From the NCBI GenBank assembly GCA_010645155.1, contig CM021316.1, positions 11,764,290-11,828,289 of the forward strand: 64,000 bases of DNA, in the 5' to 3' direction. The notes below the pieces were generated by a model, which saw only the letters and a program-made list of their open reading frames with translations, searched no databases and was not told where the DNA came from. Of this stretch, positions 38,179 through 51,800 are shown in pieces (position 1 is the stretch's first letter; the number at the start of each line of letters is the position of its first letter). This DNA comes from Tigriopus japonicus. Its lineage: Eukaryota > Arthropoda > Copepoda > Harpacticoida > Harpacticidae. Both the position numbers and the translations under genes were made by a program.

Positions 38179-41100
38179 TCATCCGAGGTTTGATTTCAGA
38201 TTTGTGCACGATGACGAGGAAACGTCAATCACAACCCCAGGTTTATCCGCCAATTTGCTTACAACACGAAAACTGCATGTCGTGTGTTCGAAGAGAACCT
38301 GGAACCAACTAACGTACTCCATAAATAGTTATGGTGCTAGAATTACTTACCCGTGGCCACTACGAAAAAAAAACCGACCATGTGTGCAACTGTTATCAAT
38401 TCGGGTGATATTTCTAGAGAAATGTTCGCGTGATCAATTACACAAAAAATAGGAGAGTCCCCCTAAAATGTGACAATTGGAATAGTACTTTGAAACAAAT
38501 AAACATTTGTCATTTTGAACGCTCCCTGAGACTATTTTCATCAGGTGAAGAGGTGCATCATCTTGGATTGAAACTTTCAATTTCGAGTATTTGTGAATGG
38601 GAAAAATAAATGAATGGGAAAGATAAAACGAGAAAACATCAGGAGTCGGCAATTTTCGACAAAGATATCTTATTCTTTCCACGGTATCATGGATAATGCT
38701 ACAGTATTTCAGGGGTCTTTCACTCATGGACTGCAGTCCAAATGTGGTCCTAGAGTCGATATTTAGGAGACCCAAATCCTCCAATTAGGCCCCAAATAGT
38801 GGGCCTCAGAGACATCAACAGTATTGTAGTTATGAGCCTTAAACTCTTTGAGAGTGAAATTTTTGGCCTCAGTTCTCTCCGGACACCCATCGGACCATTA
38901 ACTTAAGTTTAGAAATTTTCCAGGGACCCCCCTCGTTTATTGAAAAACAATTTGTGCCCTGAAATGTAAATGATGACATAAAAAAGAAATATGTAATCTC
39001 TGTAAAAAGTAATAAGGGAGATCGCAATTGTTACTTTTCTTGATCCCATATATTGGTCGGGAGAATAAAAATGGATGCCTTGATTTGAAAGCCCGAGGGT
39101 TCTTCTGGAAGGATGAGTATTGGCCACGGTCAGTGTTATGGTTGAATTGTGAATTTGAAAAAGATCCTCTTTTGCAAAACATTTCGTCACATTTCTGCTC
39201 TTCAAATGGGAGAACAGACGTAGCCATGGTAATTTTGTGCTTCCTTGCTCTTTCAAATGGACAATTTAGAAACTATAATTAATTAAGGTAAGGAAATTAA
39301 TGATATTTTACCTTACCTTTATCATCGCTCTCTGTTGGTAGTGTTTTATTCCATGGAGGGGGGATGAAGCCAAACCATGCAACTGATTAATCCATAATGA
39401 TCTTTGCGAAGGAAATGGTTTGATTTGGGAAATGGAAATAAATAAAGATTCAAAGCCACTATTCTAGGATCCCATTAAAATTGGGCCTCTCGAGGAGATC
39501 AGCTTTACCGAAACATGACCTTTTCCCATTAGTGAAAATCCCAGGTCACCCCTGCATCTATATGCAATACTGTTGAACTAATTTCTCGATAAAATATTAA
39601 AAGCAGATTGGAAGGCATAAAAACCGACCAACAGCATCGATTATGGAATCATATTCTTCAATCGATCTGTATGAGACTTAGACTCGACATTGTTACCGTA
39701 CTCTGCCTTCCCCAAAAGTGCAATAACTTTTTTCAGACATCCAGACAGAGCGGCCCTTGTTGATCTTCGCCACTCAAATCCGCCCTTCACCACTACAATA
39801 CGTCCCGCATGTGTCCAGTTTCAAGTTGAAAGAAGGAAGGAAGAAAGAAAGGAAGGCTTGGTGCTCGTAGAACTATGCACGGTCACCGAGAACGACAATG
39901 CCGATGGTGCACATCAAGGCGCAATTCTGTCGCCCAACTTGTCTTGACTCTCGTGCCCAACGACGTATGTGTGTACCACTGAAATGAGGAGAAGTAGGCC
40001 GACGATCTTGAGATATGCATGCAGTTGACCCAGACATACGGAACACACGCTCACGGTGATGGTGCAAGCGAAACTGGAATTGCAAGAATCGATTAGAGTC
40101 AACTAGGGAATTCATGGAAATCTGTCTGGAATGGAGAGTGTTGATAGACAAGATATCTGTATTCAAATGCGGATGAGCTTCACCTATCCAACTGAAAAGT
40201 GCGATTCGATATTTTTGCCTGTTTGGCCAGTAAGGCTTGGAAAAGTTGAACTCAACAGACTATGGTTGGGAGAAAGTTAACCCTTTGTAGAGAAAATCTC
40301 ACCTACTGGTTTCAGCCCACAGGGTGTATTTTTATCCAAGAGGAAACTTAACTGCGTAGAAATGCGTGGTGCAATTGCTTTATGGTTCGCTGTATAGTTG
40401 TAAACCCACATGGCAGTTATGTCTCAAAGTCAGAATTATTATGCAAGCCCTTCAAAAAATGACCACCTGTGACACCGACGGGAAAGATGCATTATAAAAT
40501 AGGTACCAACTTACAAGCACAAAGTAAAGGGTACAACTCAAGGAATGAGTGAAGGAGGCTTGCCATAAAACATGAACCCGATGGGTTGGCCAAGTTTGCA
40601 TTCAAAACTCAGGGAATGGTTCTTGCCTTGTCAAAAAGTTGGTTGGAGGCCATCTCTTTCTTGGCAACTACTCTAAAATTTTGCCCTAAACAGCACTGTC
40701 TGAACTCGTGAACCCATATCTGAGCATTTTATAAATAGACGCATGGCGCTAAACGTGACAGGAAAAAGGCCTGCCAACACTAACGTGGCAAAATATTATA
40801 CATATTAGGCTGCATTGGTTTGTCTGAAATCAAGATTTTATGATGTATAAACCCATCATACTGCCATGAAAGAACAAGTAAGCACATCTCTGAACATTTG
40901 CTATTGTCTGGAATGGATTGGGTTGCATCTTGAGCATATTCAGAAGTGCCTAATCTCGGAATTAAAACTGACATTTCCCATTTTAACAATCCTCTCGGAG
41001 CACCAAATTCAGTGAAAAATCGCCGACAACGGCCTCTAAATAGAATTCAAAGTCTCTCATCCGAATTTGTCTGAGGCTTTGGAGAGCTGTTGGCTTGTTT

Positions 41101-44100
41101 TCCTCATGATGCTCTTGTCATGAGGGATGAAAAAACCCCTTTTCACGATTTTGCCGCAGCTCCATTTATATTTTGAGCAACTTGGTCGGTCTTTTGAGCT
41201 CCTTTCGGTGCTGCCCAGGGCACAAGTCTCGATTTAGGATTAAATCCGTCTGGCTGGTTCTTCTTGTCCTCAGCAGACAAATGCGACATCGTTTCAAGCG
41301 GCAATTTTGATACGAGTAATTCCAGCCCTTTTTCTTCCCCGTTCATCTCAATTTTGGGTCAGTGACTTTTTGCGTGCAGACGATTTTGACAGGTGAGTTA
41401 TTTTCCTCGGGCAAAGTCAAACCCTGCCCAGTTTGCCTTTATGTATGTCTCGGCAATGATTAAGAGCGATATAGCTACATGTGCACAACTACACATTTAT
41501 GTATATGTACGTGAGAGGAGGAGCGAGAGAATACTTACAGTACGTACTAATACGTTTGTCCGATGTATCCCACCCATAGTCAATTTGAATGGTGTGGGCA
41601 AGTTCAAGTTCGCTCCTCACATGCATTGGCCTCGATCATTATTCTCTCTGGGCAGAAGAGGGAAGGCCAGCCTTTCATCTGCACATTTGTGCATTGTTAA
41701 TGGATATCGGTCCGGGCACAAAAGCACACCGATCTTCCAAATTCAGTCAGTAGTTGAACAACACGTGAAAGTGCATTGCTCGTTCGTTTCGTTCATCCTC
41801 TAATAATACGATGTCCGGACTGGACGAGACTGACAGAAGGAAGTTGACGCCTTCATTAACTAATTGAATCCTGGATGGAGGCACAACCTCCAACTTATTT
41901 AAAACAAAAGCCTTGTACATTTCAATATCCTTGTTCCCTAGAACATCCACACAGTCAACTCACCATCGTTATTGATTAGGTCTGCATGATTGAAATTTGG
42001 GGAGAAAATTGAATGGTAGGATGAGATTTAGTCTAATCAAGGACTGTTTGCGCACTTTCTCCTGAGTCGAACGAAATGCCATCACGAACTCGAGATAGGT
42101 TCGAATTCCCAGACACAACCTTTTTTACCCACTCGATCCATGGAAGCTTTTTTTGAGACGGTCGTATCATTGAAAGCGTCATAAACGAGGATCGGTCAAC
42201 ATCAACAGCACTGAGAAGTACCCGTTCCAGACAGAAGCAAATGGAGACCATCAATAATCCAGTTCTCAGGCCTCGTTGACTTATTTCCCTCTTAATTCTG
42301 GCCTGATAACACAAACGAGCGAAATCTCGGAAGAAAGACTTTAAATCTTGGGGCCAGAGCAGGTGAGAAAGACACCATTTGACTCGTGGTGTGGCCTTAG
42401 TTGATCCGGTTTGAGCGAGTCAAGGAAAGTCCAGTCTCGTAAATTGGCATTCGTTCTTGAGCCAGGCATCGTTTCTTGCAGGTAGGAAAAATCTATCTCG
42501 TCATCTTGGCCTTTCAAGTGAAAATCTTGTTGAGATTGTCTGGAACTGAATGTGTCTGGTTTGATAGCGGATGTTGGTCAAGACACCCCCCAAAAAAGAA
42601 ATCCCCATCCAGACAGCCTTGAACAAACACGCCTTTTCCAGTCTTGGCAAGTTGGCAAAAGGCAAAAAAACAACCTCTGGAGCTAAACACTTTCCCTGAT
42701 GAGAAAAAGTTCCAATTATGCCATGAGCCGGTTCGTACTTTAAACTCTGTATTACATTTAAGATGCATACGCAGTCATAGCTGATTGATCTTTTTGATGT
42801 CTAGACCGCCAAAATTTATCGCGTTTTAGTTCAAAGTTGAAAATACTCGACTTGAATGATAATCTTTTTTTTCTAGTGACAGTGGAAGTTCTATTCAATG
42901 GAACATCGTGTATCTTGAAGTATGTGCGGTACATCACCAACTTACTCTAATTCTTTAGTAGAAAATAGTGGCAGCTAAAATGAACTTTTTTATTTGATTT
43001 TCCTCATTACTTAGTAAATACTAAAGGTGAGTTGCGACTTCCAATAAGTTTTATTTTATATTGCTCATCCTTTTGAGCAATTGCAATCGAATTTTGTAAA
43101 TTCGGAAATAATACTGATTCAAAGGGTTTTGGACATGAAATGAGTTCAATTTTTCTCTCAAATTGCATTTTTCATAGAAGATGTCTGCTTTCGGGTTCGG
43201 TGGACATAACCGATACCGAAATTCAGGCGATAATTTCGGCTTGTAGGTACTTCGGCCGAAAGCGCTTTCGGATCATCACTACATTCAACAATAATGTCTA
43301 TCATTTCATTTAGCAAATGAAAATTAGATCTCCACTTTCAAAATTCATGAGGCGATATCCTCTTACGATTTTCTGACGTCGAAAGCACGTGATTAAAGTT
43401 TTAACGACTTAAATATGCATTGCTGAGCAAATTAGGCAATCGAGTAGAGAGTCATCCTGCGTCGAAGTACAACGGATTAACTTTGCAATTGCAAGTTGCA
43501 ACGAATAAAAGTTTTCAGTCCACAATTAAAAATGCTACAATCTTCTCAATTTCAGAAATTCACTTCGCAAAAAAAGGACTGTAATGCCCAAAGTTAATCC
43601 TGATTAGTTCCAATCATATTTCAAGCGGGGAAATACGTAATGAAGTGTGAAGTAAAATACTGTTCCCGTTTGTTTGTTTTAACTGTGCACCTTCGATTTT
43701 GTTACCTGAAACTTACGTACTTCTCTCCTTGATACCAATTTGAGGTTTGTTGGAATATCGTCTATTGAATATTGGAGAATACATCGAAGAACCCGGTATA
43801 CGCAATAGTTGGAATGTGAGAAAACTAGTCCTTTGAGTTTTTTGAATGTGGTGAGAATATTTAGGAGCCCAAAGTGACGATGGTTTCGTCTCAATGAGGA
43901 CTAGACAAACAGTTCCTCCGAAACCCCGTTCATATTCAGATATGAACAGATAATCAGACACGAAAGTCCAGACAGGTATAAGACAATCACACATCAGGTA
44001 TGAATACCAAATCCTTTATCCTACTACAAAGTCTCTATGGTCTTGAGGAACCATCCATACCGTTAGTTCAATTTCGAATAACATCTAATTAGAGGCAAAA

Positions 44101-45242
44101 AAAAACACAAAATAACACGTTTGCCACACTTGAAGTTTTAGCATACATCGTGCTTAGTGTACACACACACACACAGTGCACACATGTCCAAATTGTCCAT
44201 GACTCACATGAACCGGGTGTCCGAGAGTCGCGAGGATGAGAGCAATTTATGTTTTACAACCCCAAACCAATTTTGCTTGAATAGAAGGATGGCTGGTGCT
44301 CCATGCACGATGGCACATCCAATAGCCAGGAGTACCTATGGATGGCTTCGTCATGCTTTTTGAGGCAAGAGTTATGATTAATCTTTCGGCCTTGAAACTG
44401 TGGACAATGGGGTTGTGGACGCTTGAATTGCGCGCCAACTTTTTTGTCACCCTCTCTCGTGTCTTCGCTTGTTGATATTAGACTCATCAAAGAATACGAA
44501 CGTACCAAAAGGGTTCTCGTGGTAGATTTTGAAGCATCGCAATCATGTTTGTTATCTGAACATAGACTCCTCTAGACACTTATCGAGCTCGGATGGACCG
44601 AGGCGCATTTCAATATTCAAGCCCCAAATCCTGACATTTGTTGCCTTTTCCACCATCAGACACAATAAATGAGGCGAGATTTTAGCAGGAGATGGCCCTT
44701 TCGTTCTTTCTTGGCTCGATGTTCACATCAAGAGATTGACCACACAATAACGTAAATGTGGGCCGATTCTACAGAAACCGAGATTCTTGTTGGAAAACAA
44801 ATCATCACTTCCAGGTCTCAAAAAGGTCACTTGGAAGATTATGATTCGTCTGAAATGTCTTAGAGTTGTTACGTGTGTTTGAAGTTAGTAAGTTAGCTTT
44901 CTTGTTGTACTCGTTAATATGGAATTGTCTACCACTGAAAACACTCTTTATAGCGAGAAAAAAGAAATGGGTTGGTTGGTCGAGTTTATGGACAAGAATT
45001 TACCCCGACCAATAAAATGACATCCAGAAGTCTGCATCATTAGAGAAAAGAGGCACATTTTTTGAGCCTACCTTGCAAGATTGAGGTTCTCGTCCAGACG
45101 TCTGGAAAATAGAAAAAGGGTGTTTTGGTGATATCTTTTCAAGATTCTGGACCACAACCAACCAACCAACCACCAGAACCGAGCAGACGGACGAATGGGC
45201 AAATAGATGGCCCATGTCCGAGCCAAAAAGACAATCTACATG

Positions 45243-45264
45243 GTCGTCGTCGTCGTCGTCGTCA
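45243..45264. repeat. (GTC)n trinucleotide repeat
   Basis: About seven GTC units. On the minus strand they create a run of Asp codons in a chance ORF at 45000-45278. Confidence 0.85.
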
Positions 45265-45888
45265 TCAGCGTCTCCCATGAACCCTTGGCTTCTGTAAATG
45301 GTGGTTATCCATTAGGGAGGCTTGTAAGAGAGTTGTCAATTCTTGAGCATAATCGCTCCTTGGCAGGGTTGAATTCTTTAGCCACTTAAGAGCGTAGTAG
45401 TATTTGGACGTTTGGCGTAGTTAAGTTCATGGAAGCTTGCATTGTTGAGCGGCACGAAATGTGGGCTTGTCCAAACAGATGTAATTTGAATCCTTATGGC
45501 CTCCATAAAATTCAAATTTTCAAGGGGTTTGTCGGACCTGCGGCTTAACGTCCAACTCTACAGCTGTCTCTGACATTGCATAGAATGTGTTTAATCCATC
45601 AAAATCATCAACAGTCCTGATCCTGCACGTCAGCTCAAGAGAAATACAATAGTACAGAGCCCAGGGTCCATAAACTGTACCTTTGTAAGGATTGTCAGGG
45701 GCATTTCCACGATTTCAATCCGAAAGTGAACCCATAGGAAAGTCATTTCGAAGGCTCGTGATGATATCCCCATTATTATTGGGCTTCTCCGAGCAACCTC
45801 CAACCCAATTCATGTGCAAGTAAGAAGAAAGGACGATAACTAAAGAGGATTCCAAAACCGTTCACTTGGGGATTGAAGGGAGCCGGGA

Positions 45889-45908
45889 GAGAAAGAAAGA
45901 AAGAAAGA
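45889..45908. repeat. (GAAA)n tetranucleotide repeat
   Basis: About five GAAA units, followed by a longer purine-rich tract to about 45933. Confidence 0.8.
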
Positions 45909-48835
45909 TGGAGGAAGAAGAAAAAGAAGAGAAGCGTCTCATTGCACGTTGCATGCAGTGAGCTAAGCAGCTTGAAAATTCAGTGAATTACTCCGTCTTA
46001 GGGGGCTTATCACGGTGATCGCATTGCATCTTGTTCCAAGAAAATTAAAATGAGAAGCCCTCTTCAGAGGGAAATTTGGGAACCCAATTTGGCTTCAATT
46101 TTCCACTCCGGATTGGAAGAGAAAGAGAGAGAGAGAGAAAGAAGCAAAGCCCAGGAAGGCAACGATAATTGGACGCTCTCTCCCCACATCCCAACTTCCA
46201 AAGCTTTAACGAGATGGTTCTAAAGATGCAATCACTAATCATGATTAAGGACCCCAAAGTCATTGGGATCCCCGACCTGATCCTTATTAAAATTTGTTCC
46301 AAAATTGAAAATCAAGCCACGCTAAAGCCCAACGTGGCTTGGTCTTGAAAAAGGTCGAACTCGTCAAGATTTTATGACGTTCCATGATTTTTTCTTCTCG
46401 TTCCCCTATTTTCATTGTTCCGAGGCTCTCTCTCAGTTTCTGCCTCGGTCGGTTCTTTGCGAATGCAGCTAAAGCCAGTCATATTTCTTTCTCTTGCACT
46501 TTCATGCCAACTGGAAATTACTCCAACCACCAGTGTAACAACCCCAGCTAAGCATGTTTCCGGTGGGTTTTGCTATTAAAGCCACGATCATAAAACACCA
46601 TAGATGCATAGACAACAACAATAGAATCTGTCAATGCGCATCCATCAACTAACCAAAACCAAATCCGCTCAAACCTCGGTCGATCACTGAAATTTCATCA
46701 CAATTTTAACTGGATCATCAAAATGATTGAAAATGGACAAAAAATCGTTGGGGAAGAAATAGGGCTGAGTTTTAACGTCCGGTAAAGGTGAGCCCAAATA
46801 TGGTTGAAATATTAGGTTGGATGACGTGCTTACGCCTTGTGAGTGCAATTGTGCAACGTGAATTAACAGCCACATAAAATCCCCTTTTTCTCGTTTGAAA
46901 CCAGTGACGAAGAGGAATGAATACGCGTACGCGTTGAAGCCGCATTTTATGGACTACTTTCATCCTCACATTGCAATTTAAAGCTCCTAATTTGGCCATT
47001 GGCGCTAGAAATTTTAAGGTTCATGAATGAAAAAAAGAATCATTTGTGATGGGCCGCGATGGATGTTGTGTGGAAAAATGTGGTTTTGGTCGGAATAATT
47101 TAGCAGTTGTCCAGCAGAGATTAGAGAAACACTTTTAGGCGCATGTGTGGTAAATTATTTCTCGCTGTAAACGCCGAGGAAGTAGCTTTACGTAGATGGA
47201 GTGGTGGATATTTATATTTCCGCACGACATTTGTGCGGACTGAGAATGTTATTCAGGCGAGACTCGAATAAAATGTCATAAAAATAATTGCTACCATTGA
47301 GATAATAGACGCAATCTTCAGTTCATCAACTGAAGGATTCTAGAAACGGCTGTCTTTTTGCCCGTCAAAGAGATGACTAGAAGAGGCATCGTGTTTTATT
47401 GGTGTCTAGGCACTAAATCTCCGGAGAATCCACATGAATTCATCTAGTGCCAAAACAGTACTCGTTCTTTCAGACATGTTACTTTTAACGAGTAGAGACG
47501 CTCTACTATTTCCCAATTGTTAAACAAAAGAAGGAGAAATCAAATCGACTCTAACAACTTATTTGATGCATTCACTCCGGGAATCTAAAGACACTTGTCC
47601 AATAGACTAATAAAACAAATTAAGTGTGAAGGGGCCATAATGAAGGCCCACTCACGAGGTCCTCTCGTCATCAATTGCACCTTATGTTATGCGATCATTC
47701 AGAGCTCATTATCCAAGAAACAGAACGCGTCTGAGATTTGAAACTCTCGCCACTTGACCACGAATCAAGTTTTACCACCGGCTTAAGCTGATTGTCGTTT
47801 TGGTGTCAGTTTTTGGTCACATTGACTATATTAGAGTTAGGCGCTAAATATTTGCTAAAGTCAGCCCTTAAGTTGAGTTTGACTATCCGTCACTATCCAA
47901 TAAAAATGCGTGAGAGTTACCATCCCTATCTCAAGAATTTAATGTTTAAAACTTAGGGCTGAAAGTTTTTTGATTGCCTTACAACTAAGACTAATTTCAG
48001 ACAAAAGTTTTTACTCGACTCCTTTTCATTGAACCTAAAATAATAAGAGGTTGCGTACGTGGAAGAACATTTAATACCGAAAACCGGCTTGCCTCGAAAT
48101 GCAAAGATCGGACTTAGAAGAAAAAGACAAAGTCCTTCGAATTTATGTAAATCTCTATAGTTTCAGCCCTCAAACGAAATACCACCCGATGAAGAATTAT
48201 ATATTTTAATCTCCATTGATTGACTTTACAGATTCAATCGTAATTATCAACTTTTTCCCATGATCATGCTCCTTTCCAGGGTGACTTTAGCTTAAAAACA
48301 TGTCTGCCTAGTTGATTTTGAAGTTTTCCAATCGATTAATAGTAAGTTATAAATTAGTAAAAAAATTAACGTTTTTTTGGCTGTGTTGCTAGAAGTCTAC
48401 CTAATTTGTGATAATTAACTTACGCTTCTTCAAATATCCTAACCAAAGGTACTTAAAAAATTGTCGCCCTGAAGGCCTTCGACGGTGTTGAAAAAAAAGT
48501 GATCAAGTACGGACGTTCACAGTAAGATTAATTTCCTCTTTTAGTACCAGCAATTCATCTACGATATAAAAAATGTAGAGATTTTACTCTTTTTCCAATT
48601 TCCAGCCCATGAATATGTTTTTGATGCTTTAACCTCTATTTCTCCTATCAAGAAATTCATCCAACTTGGGTTTCTCGCTCTTTTTCATTGAAAGATTCGG
48701 TCACCTTCCGTGTTGATGACAACGCCATTTTTGCGAGTAGCGTTAGTAGTTGTTAGGACACGCGTTCCAAGGGTTAGTGTTCCATTCATCCATCCCCCAA
48801 CTCATCCGTGGACCGGTTCCAGTCTTGATTCCATT

Positions 48836-51800
48836 ATGGGTGACAGCGACGACGATGGCGATTACAAACGACGCGATAAATTTCGCTCCGAACGCCGCAG
48901 CTACAACGATGATCGCGGCGGCGGCGGCGGAGGTGGCGGTGCCAGCCCACCGGGACGTGCCGGCGGGTGGCGGGAAGCCCGCCCGGGTCCTCCCGGTGGA
49001 GGTGGAGGTTATGGCGGCGGCGGAGGAGGCGGTGGTTATGGCGGAGGACGCCGGGGTTACGATGGAGGTGGCGGAGGCGGATATCGACGGGATCGGTATT
49101 CGCCCTCTCGACGACATCACCACGAGATGTCGCCACCGGCCAAACGGATGCGGGGAGGCAACGATTGGTAAGACTGAGGATCACGGGCAAAGTAAGCCTT
49201 TGGACGGCGTGGAAATGTTTTCGACCTCATTTAGAGCGATTCTTTGATCGGTGATAGCGAAAATTTTGATAAAATTTTTTAGGGGAGTTCCGTTATTTGC
49301 TCCGTTTCCCGAGTTGTCCGATTTGAATCGACCTCGAACCGATCCGCTGAATCCCAATTTAGAAATGGTATCTTAATTTTAGCTAGCTCTAAAAGTCACC
49401 TAATTGTGAAATTTAACCTTAAGAAATGCTGGTTGGCCACTACAACGAATTGAAAAAGATGTTGATACTATGGGACTTTCAAATCCTGGATATTGCATTA
49501 GGTACCAGAAGCAAGACTAACACTCGGGTTATGATGAAAGGACCTACGGTGACCGAGGACCCTTGCGTTTCTTCTGTTTAAAGTACATCAACATTTTTAT
49601 CAGTTAACGCTTTGCTTTTCTTCCAAGCAAGAGTTGTTTCTAAATTTTCAAAGAACTTGGAGATACATTTTTGTTTTCGGTTGATTTTCAGGGATGATGG
49701 CGGAGGGTATCGGCATGATCGGGGCCATGATGATTATGACCGTGGCCACCGAGGCTATCGTGGTGGCGGCGGTGGTGGCAATCGGGGTGGAGCTGGAGGC
49801 GGGGCTGTAGCCGAGAGCCAGCACCAGGATGATAGCATTCAGCCGCCCATGATGTCCTTCAAGGCTTATTTGGCCACCCAAGATGATTCCATCACGGACG
49901 ACGAGGCCATCAAAAAGTATGCGGACTACAAGTTGGAGTTTAAGCGGCAACAGCTCAACGAGTTCTTCGTCAATCATAAGGATGAGGAATGGTAAGAAGC
50001 GGATGACGAGGGCAGGGCCCGTGGTTTCATATCCCACCCCTCCAGCTATCAGTTCGAGAAGATACCCAGCCCTCTCCGGGGATTCGGGTTGGTTGGGGGG
50101 GCAGGGGGGCTGGCGAGAAATCATAATGTCTACTAATCCGGATTTTTTTCACAGTTGGTGTCCAGTTGACCTTGGTCGGTGCCAAAGTGCTTCCTCTTCT
50201 CACTTCTCGTTCACGTGCTCAACCTATAACTTCTACTACCTGTTCTTGATAATCAGTGCCTGCTAGACCACCCACTCATTGATTTTGGGCATGGTGCTTG
50301 TTGTTCTTGCTTAGCTGTAGGCTCACGGAACGCGCAATGTTCTCGTGGGATGAATTTGGGCACACCCCGCCCATGCTCTCACTTGAGATGGGCGGGGCTG
50401 TCTAGGGTAGGGGGCCTTCTCTTGGCTGCATTGATTCGGCGCAGAATCCGTCACACTCAAATGATATCGAAAACAGTGTTAAAATGCATTTTGTCAGTGA
50501 GTCTGGTTCAAGCTATCCACACTTGAGCAGTTACGCCCAACTGCTGCTGCCAGGAATGGTCCACCCCTCGTCTTTGGTACAGTAATTGGTCTACTCTCAA
50601 TTTTTCTTTGTTCTCCCAAAGAGCAGTTCATGACAGCTTTGGTCAGTCGGTCAATCAATTCGCTAGAGCATCTTTTTTTCTTCTAACCATTTCATGTCGT
50701 CTTGATCCGCACCGGAGTTCACCTTTGGGCTATCCTGCATTAATTCGAGATTTTTCTACTATCAATCCTCAGGTTTAAGCTGAAATACCATCCCGAGGAT
50801 TCCGTGAAAAGGAAGGAGGAACAGAAATCCGCCTTGATGAAGCGCGTAGATGTGTTCAAAGACTTCTGGGATCAAAAGAAGTTCAACGGAGTCAGCATTG
50901 ATGGCGATCAAGGGGATCACTTGATCAAGCTCCTGGATTCTATCGTAATTATGTTGGAAGGTGGCACCGAGCACGACCTCAAGGTAAGCAACAACTTCCT
51001 ATCTTGGCTCTCCGACGAACAACTGTTATAAACTCCTTTCCTACCCTTAGATTCTGGATCAAGAAGCCGAAGCCGCGGCATTGGCCTTGAAAAATGAAGA
51101 GTCCAAACCAGCAGAAGCCGTCAAGCCCGAGAGCACGTCAACCGAAGGCAAGACCGAGAAAGAAGAAGGCGAAAAAAGCGGCAGCGAAGAGAAACCCAAT
51201 GTCACTGATGAGCAACTCGAGTTGCAGAAAAAAGCCAAAGAATATCTGGAGGCCAAAGGTGGCGAAGAGAGCTCCGAGAAACCTGCCAAGGGCCGAAAAC
51301 GCAAACGAACCAAAGAGTTCGATGATGGGTCCTCCATTGGAAGCTCAGAGGACGAGGAGGAAGATGACGAGGAAGAACCTCCTCCGGGTATGGACAAGAA
51401 ACCGGGCTCAAAAGAAGAGAAAGATGAGGCCAAAGCCGAAGAAGGCAGCGAGAAAAAGAATGGCGATGAGGAAATGAAGGGAGATGGAGAGTCCGAAGGC
51501 AAGAAAGAATCCGAGGACGTTAAAGAAGAGTCCGATAAAGGCGAAAAACAAGAAGCCATGGAAGAAGGGGAGAGCGAGCCCAAGCCACGACCTCTCCACA
51601 AAACTGCTTCGATCTTTCTCCGAAATCTGGCGCCAACCATCACCAAGCAAGAGGTGGAAGCCATGTGCAAAAAATATCCTGGCTTCCTCAGAGCGGCTAT
51701 TGCCGATCCTCAACCTGACCGTCGTTGGTTTCGAAGAGGTTGGGTCACTTTTGAGAGAAGTGTCAAGATCAAGGAGATTTGCTTCAATCTCAACAATATT

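Larger units (their letters stand above)
38179..48700. other. Gene-poor interval upstream of ARS2
   Basis: No supported gene. The stretch contains microsatellites (45243-45264, 45889-45908 and an AG-rich tract near 46118-46140), a 16-bp perfect palindrome at 43256-43271 and AT-rich sequence. A minus-strand frame at 39914-40102 with a hydrophobic segment is discussed under findings. The final part, 48.0-48.8 kb, should include the ARS2 promoter and 5' untranslated region, but I see no clear TATA box or initiator. Confidence 0.5.

Noticed and set aside
42108..42119. GGTTCGAATTCC, like a tRNA B box
   Set aside because: It has one base too many for the consensus, there is no A box at a suitable distance upstream and no cloverleaf can be drawn.
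45000..45278. Frame with a run of aspartates on the minus strand
   Set aside because: The Asp run is the translated GTC microsatellite at 45243-45264.
48743..49247. Several long Ala-, Arg- or Ser-rich frames overlapping ARS2 exon 1
   Set aside because: They are shadow frames of the Gly-rich codons of exon 1, which is fixed by its start codon, its donor and the fit to the next exon.
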